Origin: Tricholomella constricta | Taxonomy: Eukaryota > Basidiomycota > Agaricomycetes > Agaricales > Lyophyllaceae | NCBI GenBank assembly: GCA_013368375.1 | Contig: JAACJP010000067.1 | Location: 56,171 to 120,170 of the forward strand | DNA: 64,000 nt | Reading direction: 5' to 3' | Shown here: positions 11,901 to 22,468 of the stretch, piece after piece | Position numbering within the stretch: position 1 is the stretch's first letter | Layout: each line of letters begins with the position of its first letter | The notes under the pieces: model-generated | Told to the model about the DNA's origin: nothing | Databases searched by the model: none | The model's input: only the letters and a program-made list of their open reading frames with translations | Position numbers and translations under genes: made by a program

Positions 11901-12645
11901 CGGTGGCCCAGTTGGATGCGAAGCCCGAGGTCCTTGAGGGTGATTTTTTCGAAGAAAGATTTGTTCCATGCCTTGTGATAAGATTTGAGTCTGGAGCAAG
12001 ATAGAATTTGAATTCACATGCGCACCTTGATCCTGTGCAGGCTGTTTTGCCGGTGTCCAGCGACGGTGCAGCCAGAGCATAGAAGCTGACCTCCCTCGCA
12101 GTCCTCGCATCTGTACTTCGCCTCATGTAGCCCACACATGGGGCATAGCTCTTCGGTATATTCGCCCCTACCGTCCCAGCGCATGTCCTCCGCAACAAAG
12201 CTATCGCGATCAGGAATCCAGCATTTCAATGGGTTATCCTGGCCAGTAGATATAAGTGGATGAAAGCAAAGCTGAGGGTGACGAATGGACTTACCGTTGC
12301 GCGTCGTGGGCGTGGTGCAACCACAGTCGCGTCCAAGTGCTCAGCGTAGGCAGGATCGAGCCAAGGAGTGTTGTCAGTGACGTTGGAATGATGGGATGCT
12401 GGCGTATCCTCCCATGCATGTGGCTCGAAGCCGGGACTCGACGACCGCACACGTTTACCTGGGGATCCGTGGATGGAGGAGTAATGGGTTGACCAGCCAA
12501 GGTTTCCACTGGGTAGAGAATGATAGCGCGTAAGGGGTACCTGGATAGGTTGAGGGGGAGGAGTGAGGCGTGAGCGATCATCATCCTGGCGTGAGTGGAG
12601 GCGGATTTGGAGGTTAGCTTTCTTGTTGCGTTTGGCATTCGACAT
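8939..12645 (-). CDS. KDZ transposase with CxC2 cysteine-cluster domain
   Basis: DDE-type transposase that would cut and join the ends of the surrounding element in the nucleus. The start ATG (12643-12645) begins MSNAKRNKK, a basic tail followed by KRVRSSSPGFEPHAWEDT. The CxC2 zinc-binding cluster follows: WIPDRDSFVAEDMRWDGRG, then CPMCG, YRCEDC and LLCSGC (about 12215-12020). The catalytic half contains GTIDCARHD (about 11010-10985), YDIACQWS (about 10790) and DGEAPERGWSHINP (about 10570), which I read as the conserved acidic positions. The C-terminus is the usual long helical part. Many short introns split it; every exon I joined kept frame and no disabling break was seen. It is followed by a short gap and the TET/JBP gene on the same strand. 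Confidence 0.85.
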
Positions 12646-12832
12646 GGAGGGGGAGCTTGGCGTTACGAGTCTTGTCAGACCAAAAAACTTGATTGAGAAA
12701 ATCAGTACACATGCGCAGGGTTGAATAGAACCTGAAATCAATCAGACAAATTGCTACGCGCGCACAAGAGATTCTGGCAGAATCAATGCCGTCAATACAT
12801 GCATTGCCAAGGAACACACATATTGAGCATGA

Positions 12833-14491
12833 TTAGAAAACAGGCGGCGATCGGCAAAACGCTGCACGTCGATCCGCATCTAACTTGGAAAGTTTGGAGA
12901 AGAGGTTGAGCGCCTCCTTCGTTCTCTCCTCGTCATCCCCTGCCAGCTTCCTCTTCAAATCTTTACCACCCTTCTTTGCTTCAAGAGAATCCGACGTCTG
13001 AAACCCGTATTTAACCCAGCGAAAAAGCCCTCCCGCGCAATACTGGCTGATGGAAATGCGCCGCTCACCCCCCTGAATTGGACAGTTGCCATGGCGTAGA
13101 ATGCTCGAAGGCAGCATGATTGTTGACCCTGGTGGAAACTCGATCACAAGGCCAAGATCGAAAAGGATAAGATGGCCTCCTTTGGTTGGATCATAGTTTC
13201 CCCCGGAGGTCAGGAGGCACATCCCATATGCGACATTGGCGGAATCTGTGTGGTCCAGCGTGACAGTTTCGGGTCCGAAGTTGACCGTGATGGCGGGGAA
13301 TATGCTATTAGAAAAATTGACTTGCAGTTGTGGGTCGTGCGTGTAGAGCGCCTCTAGATTGGATGCATAATCCCTGTAGATTTTCGGCGCATAGTAGGCA
13401 AACGCACCTGAGCAGGTAGGTAGATAAATTATTGAAGCGAAGGCAGGAGCTAGGATTTACGCACTTGATTGGAACCCAGCAATACGCTGGACATTTGGAT
13501 CGCCCAATACCTCGTCGAGAAGCGCGCGTACCTTGCGGCTGTGGACCAGATTTCCTGGTTGCTGAAGAAAAAGTTGATCAGGAAACCATACTATACAATA
13601 CAATATTGAATATCTCCTACCACCTGGCCACTGCCATGAGACACACCGGATGACAGTGCAAAGAATGTACCCCGACGATGGCTCAGTTGACCGCTTTTGA
13701 ATAGATTTTCTTCTTCAGCACGTAGGCGTGCCTGGGTTATGGCCTCATCAGCAGCCGATGCCACCTGCGACCATGAATCATCGTTCGGGTGGCCTACCAG
13801 AAAGACGATGCCCCGGTCATCCTTGTCGACGATTGCATGTGGGTCACTACATATGGCTCTGTCAACGTAAGTGCACAGGAGGGGTCTGATTTACGCACCG
13901 ACCGTTCCAGGGGATTACCCTAAAACCCGCCTCTTTGCACTCAGCTAGCGTCCAAGGGGTGGCCCGAGAAGGCCGAAGGCGTTTGCCAACCCAACGTCCA
14001 GATGCGGCTGGAAGATGCGCAGCGTTCAAATCAGCAGGGATCACGGATGGACCTGTGCTTGATAGCGCAGGCGTGCGGCGTAGGCGATAGTTGACGGCGG
14101 GAACCCTGGCATTTGCACCCTGCTTGCGATGGGCTGCCCGTCGCGCCTTTGAACGAGCCTTGTTTCGAGACGCCTCAGATATACCTTGTTGACGCGTAGG
14201 GGGCTCGGTAGGGGGCTCGGTGCTTTGTTCACGCCTAGGGGGCTCGGATGCGGCGGCTTTGGATGGCGGTGTTGGATCTTCCGGGGGTGCGGACACATCC
14301 AGAGATTGTGCATCCAGGGCTTGAGGCAGAGATGGAGTGCCGCGCTGAGGGGAACCACATGGGCCCGAACGAGGCAGTCGACAGATAGGACGCGGTGCCA
14401 AGGGGCACGATGAAGAGAGCTCAACACCGCCATCGTGGCTCCCGCCGTCGAGAAACTGCTGGTCCTCCGCGTCAATAGCGTGCTGGAGCAT
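12833..14491 (-). CDS. TET/JBP-family 2-oxoglutarate/Fe(II) dioxygenase
   Basis: Enzymes of this family oxidise 5-methylcytosine (TET) or thymine (JBP) in DNA. The start MLQHAIDAEDQQF (14489-14491) leads a low-complexity N-terminus, then the WxLAECKEAGFRVIPWNGR segment. After introns come DPHAIVDKDDRGIVFLVG, a VRALLDEVLGDPNVQRIAGF helix and the barrel. The catalytic residues are visible: iron ligands H and D in LDHTDSAN (about 13260), the distal iron histidine in LRHGNCPI (about 13090) and the 2-oxoglutarate arginine in GERRISISQY. The 13222-12833 exon is continuous with upstream coding sequence through the acceptor near 13388. The gene looks intact. Its place inside a KDZ element fits the known fungal TET/KDZ association. 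Confidence 0.85.
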
Positions 14492-15275
14492 AGGAAATAT
14501 GCTGATACTGGTGTTGATCTCGTGGAGTGTCGGAGAAAAGGGCGAGAAAGTAACACCTGAGCGCGTCTATGCCACCATGCCACCAGTTAGTACCCTTCGT
14601 GACCTTCTGAAACAAAGGACGTACTCCCCTTTCGTTCCATCAGCGCAGAGCAGTCGTCTTTGTACGAAGCTTGAAAAGCTAAGAGGTTCATCAGCGTTGA
14701 ATACAGAGACGTGTCCAAAAATAAGCAATCCAAAAATATGAAACAAGAAACACTACAATGAACTGCCGTGTGCCCATGGGTGAGGCTCTCCGTGCAGCTC
14801 ATGAAGTGGAAGAGAAGGGGCATTGCAATAAGCAGATAGATTGGCGTACCTTATATGCTCGATTACTGAAATCGAACGTGGAGGTGTTGGTCAACATTAA
14901 TAGAATGAACGCAAAGGCATTGATCAACAAAACAAAATGATCACGTGCTATTGTCATTGTGTGTGGAACCGATCTCATCAAATCTAGCCGACAGTTATCA
15001 GAGTTGAGTTTAGGTCGCGAACTTTTCGCAAACCGTCGCGAACATGGTCGCGAACATGGTCGCGAACATTTAGGAACCGTACTTTCAAGAGCCTGGAGGA
15101 GCTTATTGTGTCCGATACTTTTGGTATGCATATTCATCGTCATTACGCTCAGATTAATATGGGTGCTGAGGCACAAGATTTGCCCAACAGTAATGGAATG
15201 TAAATCATCTTCATCCAGCCCATCAATCGTACACATATATTCGCTGATATACCACCACTAAACTACTGCAAACGG
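14492..15275. promoter_or_regulatory. Divergent promoter region with TCGCGAAC repeats
   Basis: This 784-base gap separates the start of the leftward TET/JBP gene from the rightward gene at 15276, so it should hold both promoters. It contains four exact TCGCGAAC sites at 15015, 15036, 15048 and 15060, the last three in a 12-base period. The same motif is clustered near the right end of the element (20242-20319). No other gene is supported here. Confidence 0.5.
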
Positions 15276-16252
15276 ATGAGCTCAGACAGTGAACCCGGGA
15301 TTTCTGAAGGCACCAAGCACACGAGGTATTATCAAAGGTACGTTACAGTATCTTGCTGGATGTCCGTCAAGACTTAAAGCTTGGGTATAGGAACCGCGAC
15401 AAATGTCGAGATGCAGCCCGTCTTAGAATGGCGAAAATCCGCGCTCAAAGGTTCGTACTTTCTATGTCCCATTTGAACTACTACTGACGTCAATCCTGTT
15501 CAGAAAAGCAGTCACGCCTTCCGTTGAAACCAGGGCAGAACGCGCCCAAAAATCCAAGGCAAGGTATGTGTACTCTTGAATTTCTATCGGCCTAGCTCGC
15601 AAGAAACTTCAAACATAGAATTTCCTCCCCGACCCCGAGTGCGAGTGATGACTCAAACTCGGAAACGCAACCCCCTATGACGCTTCAGCCGACAAAGAAC
15701 ACACTTGTTCTTCATCGTGATCTTATGGGGTTCGAGGATGACTTCGATTATAGTGATAACGACTTTGAGGTGGACAACCACGCCGACACCGCTAAACGTA
15801 AAGGAAAGGCTACGTTGGCCGTCCTGACTGCTCTTGCAGTATCCGACGATGACGCCAATAGCTCTCAAGATGTACACTTCACGATATTTAACCAGTTGCA
15901 ATCTGACGTCGAAACTTGGAGCGCCGCATTTGGTGGTTCATCAACATGGATCACCACGCTCGAGCAGTCGTACTCAGATGCTCTTTGTGCTGATACCGTG
16001 GAGGATTGGATTCGCTGCACCTGGGACCATGCAGCGGAGGGTCGGGAGCTTCTCGAACGTCTGAGAAGTATGGAGGGTAAGCTCCCGAACGAGATGTGGA
16101 AGATCAGAGAGCTCTGGAGGCTCAAGGTGAACCTTGTCGAGACGGTTGTTCGCGGCGTTACCTGTCTTGAGCTCAGGACCAGTCTTATCGATGCAGGGGC
16201 CCTCAATCTTGTGGTGAACTCAGATGCCATAGCAGCGTGGTCAGATCTTTAA
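15276..16252 (+). CDS. KDZ-element cargo protein with basic N-terminal motif
   Basis: Four exons join in frame: MSSDSEPGISEGTKHTRYYQ, then NRDKCRDAARLRMAKIRAQR, then a short basic exon, then the long exon from about 15619. The basic stretch RxYYQRNRDKCRDAARLRMAKIR resembles DNA-binding or nuclear basic segments common in fungal transposon-linked proteins. The rest is acidic, then helical with several tryptophans. I know no catalytic domain in it. The stop is TAA at 16250-16252. It shares the divergent promoter with the TET/JBP gene. Function unknown; it may bind element DNA. Confidence 0.65.
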
Positions 16253-16301
16253 ATGTAGCACTGTTATGGGTAGTTATACAAATTTCCGGTCAACATATTG
16301 C

Positions 16302-17525
16302 TCAGATGGATGCATCGTAAGGAGATAACACAGTGCGAGTAGATACTGAGGTAACTTTTGCTACGAACCCTGCCGCTAATGCCTTCTCGTACACGTTAAG
16401 TGCGTCTTGCTCCGTGGTGTACCGTTCAGGATTGGCGCCCGATATGCCATTGACGTTATCCATTATACCGGTGCTGATTAACCGTTAGTATGAGTTCGAG
16501 ATGCGCAGAGATAACATAGTACTCACGATCCGCGGAAAACACCTGGCTCGCGCCCAACCTTGACAACGTACCAGTAGTCTTCTTTCGTCGTCACGTTCTC
16601 TAACGCCGTTGTTGCATCAGTCGATCTCATCTTCAAATTAGGTAGAGGAGCGGAGTAAGAACTTACCAGCAGATAGGAGGCGAGTGGCGTTATCTTGTTG
16701 CGGCGGCATGGGCATCCCTGCAGCACCCGTAAGCTCATATAGAAAAGCGCCACATGATTAAATCTACGTACCTGGCGATGCGTCGGCAAGGTCGCCTTGA
16801 GCGGCCAAGTCGGCGGCCGTTTCAGTGAGAAAAGCTTCGTATCGCTCCGGTCCAAGAGCTCTTGCAATGACGCCTAAGATAAAGTAAGTTTCGCATAGAC
16901 AGGAAGGGTAAGCAGAAAACATACGAGGAGAGATGTGTAATACGCGTCGAAGCGCTAAGTTCATATACTAATTAGCGGACAGATGTGAGAGAGAAAGATG
17001 GAGAAGGATGTACCAGACTGGGCTTCTTCAATGGCGGTATGAGCTGCTTCAAGGCAGGGGACACAGATCGCCGTGGATTGAACGCCGTCAGGGTGATTGC
17101 AGAGACGCTGCCCTCTAATGTCGTGAGCGCTCATGTAACTAGACTGAAGTGGAGAAGATGTTGGGGGCGTCGGTGAAGGAGAACTGGGTTGGGGTGGCGA
17201 AGACGTTGGGGGCGTTGGGGAAGGAGAACTGGGCTGGGAACTGGGCTGGGGTGGCGGAGATTTTTGAGGCATTGGTTGAAGGAGAACTACGACGAATGCA
17301 GATGTGTTTGCATATATATTCAAAGTCAGCCAAAGTGAGTTACGAGAGCGTACCTGGAAGACTAGGCCCGATTCTGCTAGATGGATCGGGCACATATTGT
17401 GGCGCGTGCAACGCGTTCTTTTGGATCGGATTGCTGGTACTTACATGGGCATGAAATAAAAGGAATACCTCGAGGGTCTGCGGGCTTGGTGCCGATTCAA
17501 CGCAGTATTGAGTTGTCGGCGACAT
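16302..17525 (-). CDS. RNase H1 N-terminal/viroplasmin-like domain protein
   Basis: The C-terminal part has the small RNA:DNA-hybrid binding fold found at the N-terminus of RNase H1 and in caulimovirus viroplasmin: WYVVKVGREPGVFRG in one exon (about 16580-16530), then NGISGANPERYTTEQDAL and NVYEKALAAGF in the last exon, ending DASI with TGA at 16302-16304. Upstream are a Pro/Ser repeat (about 17270-17150), a cysteine-containing stretch (CNHPDGVQSTAICVPCLEAA) and a helical exon (ALRRVLHISPRMFSAYPS...). The start is uncertain: MSPTTQYCVESAPS at 17525 needs two more introns, while 17272 is the next ATG. Proteins with this domain are abundant in Agaricomycetes. Its role in the element is unknown. 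Confidence 0.6.
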
Positions 17526-17754
17526 GTAACTGAATTTCACACCGGGCGTCCTGAAGCAAATACACACTTGAGCTGGCCTGGTTATCTTGAGTTGGCGTGA
17601 CACGCATACGGAGAGAAAAAGATGTTGATGCCAGCAAAGTTGTCATTAAGTTGAATATCGGAGATCTGGTTTGGGATCGTGACTATAGGACCAGAAAATT
17701 AATTCAAAGTTCGAACGGCTCGTTGTAATTGAAACCCTCGACTCCAACTTCTCG

Positions 17755-20160
17755 ATGGCTTCGCAGTGGACGGATGAGCAGCAAAACTGGCTAAAATCAA
17801 AGCTCCCTGACTTCCTCGAAGCTCAGAAGAATAACTCGACAAAGCGCTTCAATCAACTCACCGAGGAAGAGTGGTTCCAAAAATGGCCAGAGAAAACAAC
17901 TCGCAAGGGCGAATCATTCTCAGTCGACGAGGGGAAAGAGGTAAGTCCAAGGAAATACATGCAAAATATTACTTACGTTTGCCACACAGAAACTTCGGCG
18001 TTGGTTTTTGTGGAACTCGAAGTCAGCGAAGCGTGGCAGATCGAAGAACGCTGCTATCTTCATGAAGCCTCGAAAGGCATCTCGCGCTCCCCAGTTGGTT
18101 CACGTATACCAGAAATTATACAAGACCAAGACCCAGGAAGCTATTCGAGTAGCCATTGCTGCAGCAGGGGGTAAGAGCATTGATGCGGCTTGTCGCATTC
18201 GGATCATCAAAGAAGTCCCATTGAAGATGCTGGCCGAGGAGGGAGAGGAGGTCGTTGAAGCAGTAAAGGCAGAGAGAGATGCAATGGTGAGGGCAAAGGA
18301 AGAGCAGGCAGAAGCCCTTGAGAACGCAAGCAGCAGCTCTGAGCGAAGTCCAAAAGATTATCACGAGTACGTCAATCGAGTTTGTATGGCTCTGTTGATT
18401 GACCAACTTGAACTTTGTTGATCAGCGCCATCCAAGAGTTACCGACTGCTTTGAACGACCTACTGCAAGCGGCATCAGAAGCAACTGGCTGGGTCTTTCA
18501 TCTTCTGGCTGCGGGCCCAAGTCCCATTTCAAATGGTGAAATTGCGAGCATTGAGTGAGTGTTCTTCTCTAATTTTCCTATCATTGTACCCATCAACTCT
18601 GGTTGCACCGCATAGGCAGTACTTCGGGCCTACGTCTACCGCTGGAAATACGTTCTCAGGGGCCCATCCAAGCTACAAAGATCATGTCGAGAAGCCATTC
18701 CTCAACCATGTTAAGGGGATCTTTCGTATGTGATGTTGTTGTCTTTTCAATGCCTTCGTAATTGTTTTTGTTTCGCAGCGCACAATGTCCGTGTCTCCAG
18801 GGCCTTAAGAGCCTCCAGCAATATCTCGCTGCCCTCCATTGACCTTAATGGTCTCACCCCCATGGGGTCACCTCCGAGCCCAAATCACGCCATCCCACTG
18901 CCATCGAACGCCAGCCAAACAGATGTCTCGATCGCTGGTCACAACGAGTTTGACCTTGACACCTTTATGCAGAATTGGGAGGCACAGTACGGTGAGCTTC
19001 CAGATATTCCCAACCTCCTATCGAGCACAACGCCGTTGCCGTATGATCCGCTGCTTCTTCTGGCGACAGCAGGTACCTCGTCGACCTCGGACAGCCCTTC
19101 ATCTACGCTGCCACCCTTTGCTTCCACTCCTGTAGCACACTCGAGTGGCCCGCCTGCTCTGCCAGTCCCGAGTTTCGGTGTATTCGTGCCGCCGGCCCTC
19201 AATCATCTCACTCAATTGGCTGCACACGGACTCGAAGCTACACTATATACACTACCAGCCGCGACTCTGAGCCCGGTTCCCCCCCCAGACATGCGTGAAA
19301 CCATGCGGCCTGCCTTGAACATGCCAAGCCTGCCAGCCTCAATGACGACCACCACTCATTCGATCCCGAACATCCCGAACACGCCGATCCCAAACATCCC
19401 GAACACCACTCACCCGACCTCCACTCCCGCCACCACTCCCGCCACCACTCCCGCCACCACTCCCGCCACCACTCCCGCCACCACTCCCGCCGCCACTCCC
19501 GCCACCACTCCCGCTGCCACTCCCGCCACCACTCCTGCCGCCACTCCCGCCGCCACTCCCGCTACCACTCCCGCCATACACCCGAACTCCACTCACCCGA
19601 CCTCGACTCCCGCCTCGACTCCCGCTACCACTCCCACCACCACTCCTGCTATCACTCCCGCCACCACTCCCGCCATACACCCGAACACGGCCATGAACCC
19701 GCACACGACCAATCTGAACATGATCATACCGCCAGCTCAGGACTACACGCTTACAGGGCCTGCAGCCGCGACTCGCGTCCTTGACGAAGGCCAGCCGCAT
19801 CTCAATCTCTCAGAGGATGTCGTCACAAAGCGCCAGGCAGCAGCGCAGAAGCGCGCAGAGACCATGTCACTGAAAAAGGCCATTGCTGAAGAGAAGAAAA
19901 AGGCTCTGGCTGCAAAGAAGAAGGGAACGGCGGTGGCTGCCAGGAAGGCCTCAACGAGTAAGGCAGTCTCAAAGCCAGCACCTCGCACTGGGCAAACAGT
20001 GCCCGAGAATGTCCCAGAGCGCCCTCGCCGCACTGTGAAAGCTCCACCGCGGGCTGACCGGAGCCCTTCCCCTCCTCCCAAAAAGTATGTGTTTTCTTCC
20101 CGTTTGCATGTGAGCGCCGCTAACTGTCATGCACAATCCAGGCAAAAAAAGTCGGCTTGA
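17755..20160 (+). CDS. KDZ-element cargo protein with Thr/Pro/Ala repeat
   Basis: The start at 17755 gives MASQWTDEQQNWLKSKLPDF, an N-terminal pattern (acidic-tryptophan helices followed by WFQKWPE) that I recognise as recurrent in unnamed Agaricomycete proteins. Exons continue through KLRRWFLWNSKSAKRGRSK, a helical section (about 18170-18330), HPSYKDHVEKPFLNHV and then the long exon after the acceptor near 18778. That exon has a minisatellite-encoded Thr-Pro-Ala repeat (19429-19679), a coiled, lysine-rich helix (about 19820-19990) and a basic proline-rich tail. It ends KKSA with TGA at 20158-20160. No enzyme motif seen. It may be a structural or DNA-binding accessory protein. Confidence 0.6.
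19429..19679 (+). repeat. Minisatellite encoding Thr-Pro-Ala repeats
   Basis: A 12-base unit close to ACTCCCGCCACC is repeated about twenty times with small variants, in frame within the cargo gene. The bottom strand also stays open across it, which only reflects the repeat. Confidence 0.9.
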
Positions 20161-20241
20161 GAGTATTAGTATTCTAATTTAGCAGTTGATTTATAAATTA
20201 GCGCTGTGTCTGTATATACTTAGTGTGGATAAATAACAATG

Positions 20242-20319
20242 TCGCGAACATCGCGAGCATATAGTCGCGAACATAGTCAGTCGCGAACATATCAGTCGCG
20301 AACATAGTCAGTCGCGAAC
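20242..20319. repeat. Right-end TCGCGAAC cluster
   Basis: Exact TCGCGAAC occurs at 20242, 20265, 20281, 20296 and 20312, with a variant at 20251. The spacing is about 15-16 bases in the last three. The same octamer is clustered in the divergent promoter (15015-15067). Two direct copies of a 17-base segment containing GCCGAGTTAGCCG follow at about 20487-20521. Confidence 0.8.
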
Positions 20320-20756
20320 AAATTACTAAGATGTTCACGAATGTATTAAAGGTTCTCGGATTTACAAATGTCTGAGCATTTTAAACAAGTGTTGACAAGC
20401 ATTGATGATAGCAGGAGAGGGGAAAATCACTGAGAATCGGGCATGTCATACAAGGCTGCGACTTCGCAAAAATAAACTAAGTCAGAAGTGCCGAGTTAGC
20501 CGAAGTGCCGAGTTAGCCGAGGTACTTCACGTGGGGGTTTGACTTAGAAAAAAACAACTAAGTCCTAAATTGAAGACCCGAGGGCGCACATCAAGGGGAT
20601 CTGTCTTGGCATCGTGAAGGACAGTGACAACACAGTGCAGGAAGCTGCCAGCAACAGCGATCAGAATTGCGGCCGCTTCTGGCCAGGCACGAATGGAACC
20701 CAAGCCCAGGCCAGCGCCCAAAATGGACCGGTAATCTGATGCCGAGCGGTACCCGG

Positions 20757-20860
20757 TTTGCAAAGTGCAGTGGACTGAACTTTGCAAAGTTCAGTCGACT
20801 GAAGCATACAGTCAAATTTGCAAAGCTGTTTTACTGTGTGTTACAATCTAGTTTTGCAAA
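20757..20860. repeat. Right subterminal TTTGCAAA cluster
   Basis: TTTGCAAA occurs at 20757, 20781, 20817 and 20853, mirroring the four copies at the left end of the element. Confidence 0.75.
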
Positions 20861-21162
20861 GTTCTTACAGTGTTGCCTGAGTCCATTGCCAGCTCCTGGA
20901 ATACCCGAACTTGATCGGCGAATATCGTTCATTACTGCATCCTGAGTTGTTGGACTTGAATAGACCAAATTTGTTAGTAACTTGTTCAACGGTTATTATC
21001 TACATCAACCTGGAAGACGTGCAGCACAGCAGCAATTGCCCAACTTTTCGCAGACTCGACGCGGGTGACGACGATGTTTCTCGAAGTTTTGTACGTTAGC
21101 TTCACGCAGAATCGTTTCACTTTTGAGAGCTTAATTATAAGACTTTTTGAACGACTCTTCGC

Positions 21163-21804
21163 AGGAGGGGGGCCTATGCTGTGAGAGGCTATATCCGAAA
21201 ACCCCAAATTTCGCGATTTCTGTCCTGGTCATTTTTGCCCGTTTATGTACTCATGAGGATCGGGTGCGTCCAAATTAGGCAATTTATGTACTTTCAAAGA
21301 TCGAACATATAACATGTTGTTGAAACTATGAAGAGGGTATATAGACGGCCTGGGACTGTAAAGTAGTAAATAGATAAGCGGAAAAGTCTCAACTCGTCAT
21401 CATCTGACTCCGAGTCCAACTGTTCCGGACGTGAGCATGTTCTTCGCCTTCCCCGCGTCCAACGGCGGGCGATTGACCAGGAGACATCAGCACTTTCAAC
21501 CCTTGAACGGCTTAGTTCACTTGGCGGGGACACGCTAAACCACTCGCTGACTGCGAAATGGCGGGGTGGCAGGCACAATTGTGGAGAAGAGGCAGGGCTG
21601 GGGGGTGACAATATGGCGGCGCCAGTTTCTGTACTCGTGGGATCGGTCAAAACAGCTGGGTCCAGGCTTCTGCACCCAGGCGGGATCGGGGAGCACACCC
21701 AAATTTGGCAGTTTATGTACTTTCAGGATCGGTGAAAACGGCCAAATTTTCCCAGTTTATGTACTTGTTAGGATATAGCCTCTTACAGCATAGGCCCCCC
21801 TCCT
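21163..21804. mobile_element. 642-bp MITE with 34-bp TIRs and 8-bp target duplication
   Basis: The termini 21163-21196 and 21771-21804 are inverted repeats matching at 33 of 34 positions and starting AGGAGGGGGGCC. They are flanked by exact 8 bp direct repeats CTCTTCGC (21155-21162 and 21805-21812), in the middle of an array unit. Four subterminal copies of a segment built on GTTTATGTACT lie near the ends (about 21240, 21285, 21712 and 21755). No transposase is inside; the minus frame 21294-21698 has no family resemblance. An 8 bp duplication fits hAT or KDZ mobilisation. Confidence 0.9.
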
Positions 21805-21964
21805 CTCTTCGCCTCGGATTTGATCTAAAGTGACTGTTGCTTGGGTTTATTTACCACCTGGTTGACTTTCGTACTATTAAAGCACGATTTATCCAAACAC
21901 CACCTGGTTGACTTTCGTACATAGTAAAGCACGACCTATCCAAACACTCAACTTCACTTGACAT

Positions 21965-22468
21965 TTGGTTTACGATGTAGGTTGGCAGAAACCGTTTACT
22001 GCCCCATTACTCACATTCCACAGGAGTCGTCGCGAACAGCCAATTGCGTTTCAACACCCCATACCTCCGCCAGTCCGTGTTAAACGTGCCGATGCTGTTC
22101 CTGGAGTGCCACGCGTGAAATTTCAAGTCTTCGGCTGGAGCTTTAATATACCAGACGACCTGGTCAAATGGGCGAACGACCACGACTTTGAACCTGGTAT
22201 GGACGATCATTACAGACAAGAACTCGCGAAAAACGAGATCCTGCACAGGCTTCCTTTCGGCTACCGAACAAAAGCTTATGTACATGATGCAGCCAGCCCC
22301 ACCACTATCGTTGGTGCTAAAAGATACTGTTTCGTTATCACTACGAATAATTCACAGGAGGACATAGACCGAGCGTTTGATATGACAGTCATTAACCAGT
22401 TCCGCGCTGTCCTGGGCCCGGATGCACATCTTGAATGGCACAGATTTCGCTATTGTTCTCGCAGGTAG
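21965..22468 (+). CDS. Orphan family protein, copy 4 (last large exon)
   Basis: Almost identical to copy 3 over the coding part and its flanks. The probable exon starts at 22024 after CACAG. Ends FRYCSRR with TAG. A short part of the 5' flank is duplicated just upstream: the segment around TATCCAAACAC appears at about 21891 and again at 21936. Function unknown. Confidence 0.6.
   Translation: MVYDVGWQKPFTAPLLTFHRSRREQPIAFQHPIPPPVRVKRADAVPGVPRVKFQVFGWSFNIPDDLVKWANDHDFEPGMDDHYRQELAKNEILHRLPFGYRTKAYVHDAASPTTIVGAKRYCFVITTNNSQEDIDRAFDMTVINQFRAVLGPDAHLEWHRFRYCSRR

Larger units (their letters stand above)
8593..20879. mobile_element. KDZ-class DNA transposon carrying a TET/JBP gene and cargo
   Basis: An array unit is interrupted here. 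Sequence before the insert (…agtccat, 8586-8592) is repeated after it (20880-20886) and the unit then continues as in the intact units, so AGTCCAT is a 7 bp target duplication; an eighth base would mismatch. The insert is about 12.3 kb. Each end carries four copies of TTTGCAAA within about 100 bases, a subterminal-repeat layout. Inside are a KDZ transposase, a TET/JBP dioxygenase and three further genes. KDZ elements linked to TET/JBP genes are established in basidiomycetes; the exact ends and target duplication here are my reading. Confidence 0.8.

Noticed and set aside
19339..19800. Minus-strand Gly/Ser-rich frame
   Set aside because: It is the complement of the Thr/Pro/Ala minisatellite in the real plus-strand gene.
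8593..20879. Classical long terminal inverted repeats for the KDZ element
   Set aside because: The outermost bases pair only weakly; the ends were set from the target duplication and the TTTGCAAA clusters instead.
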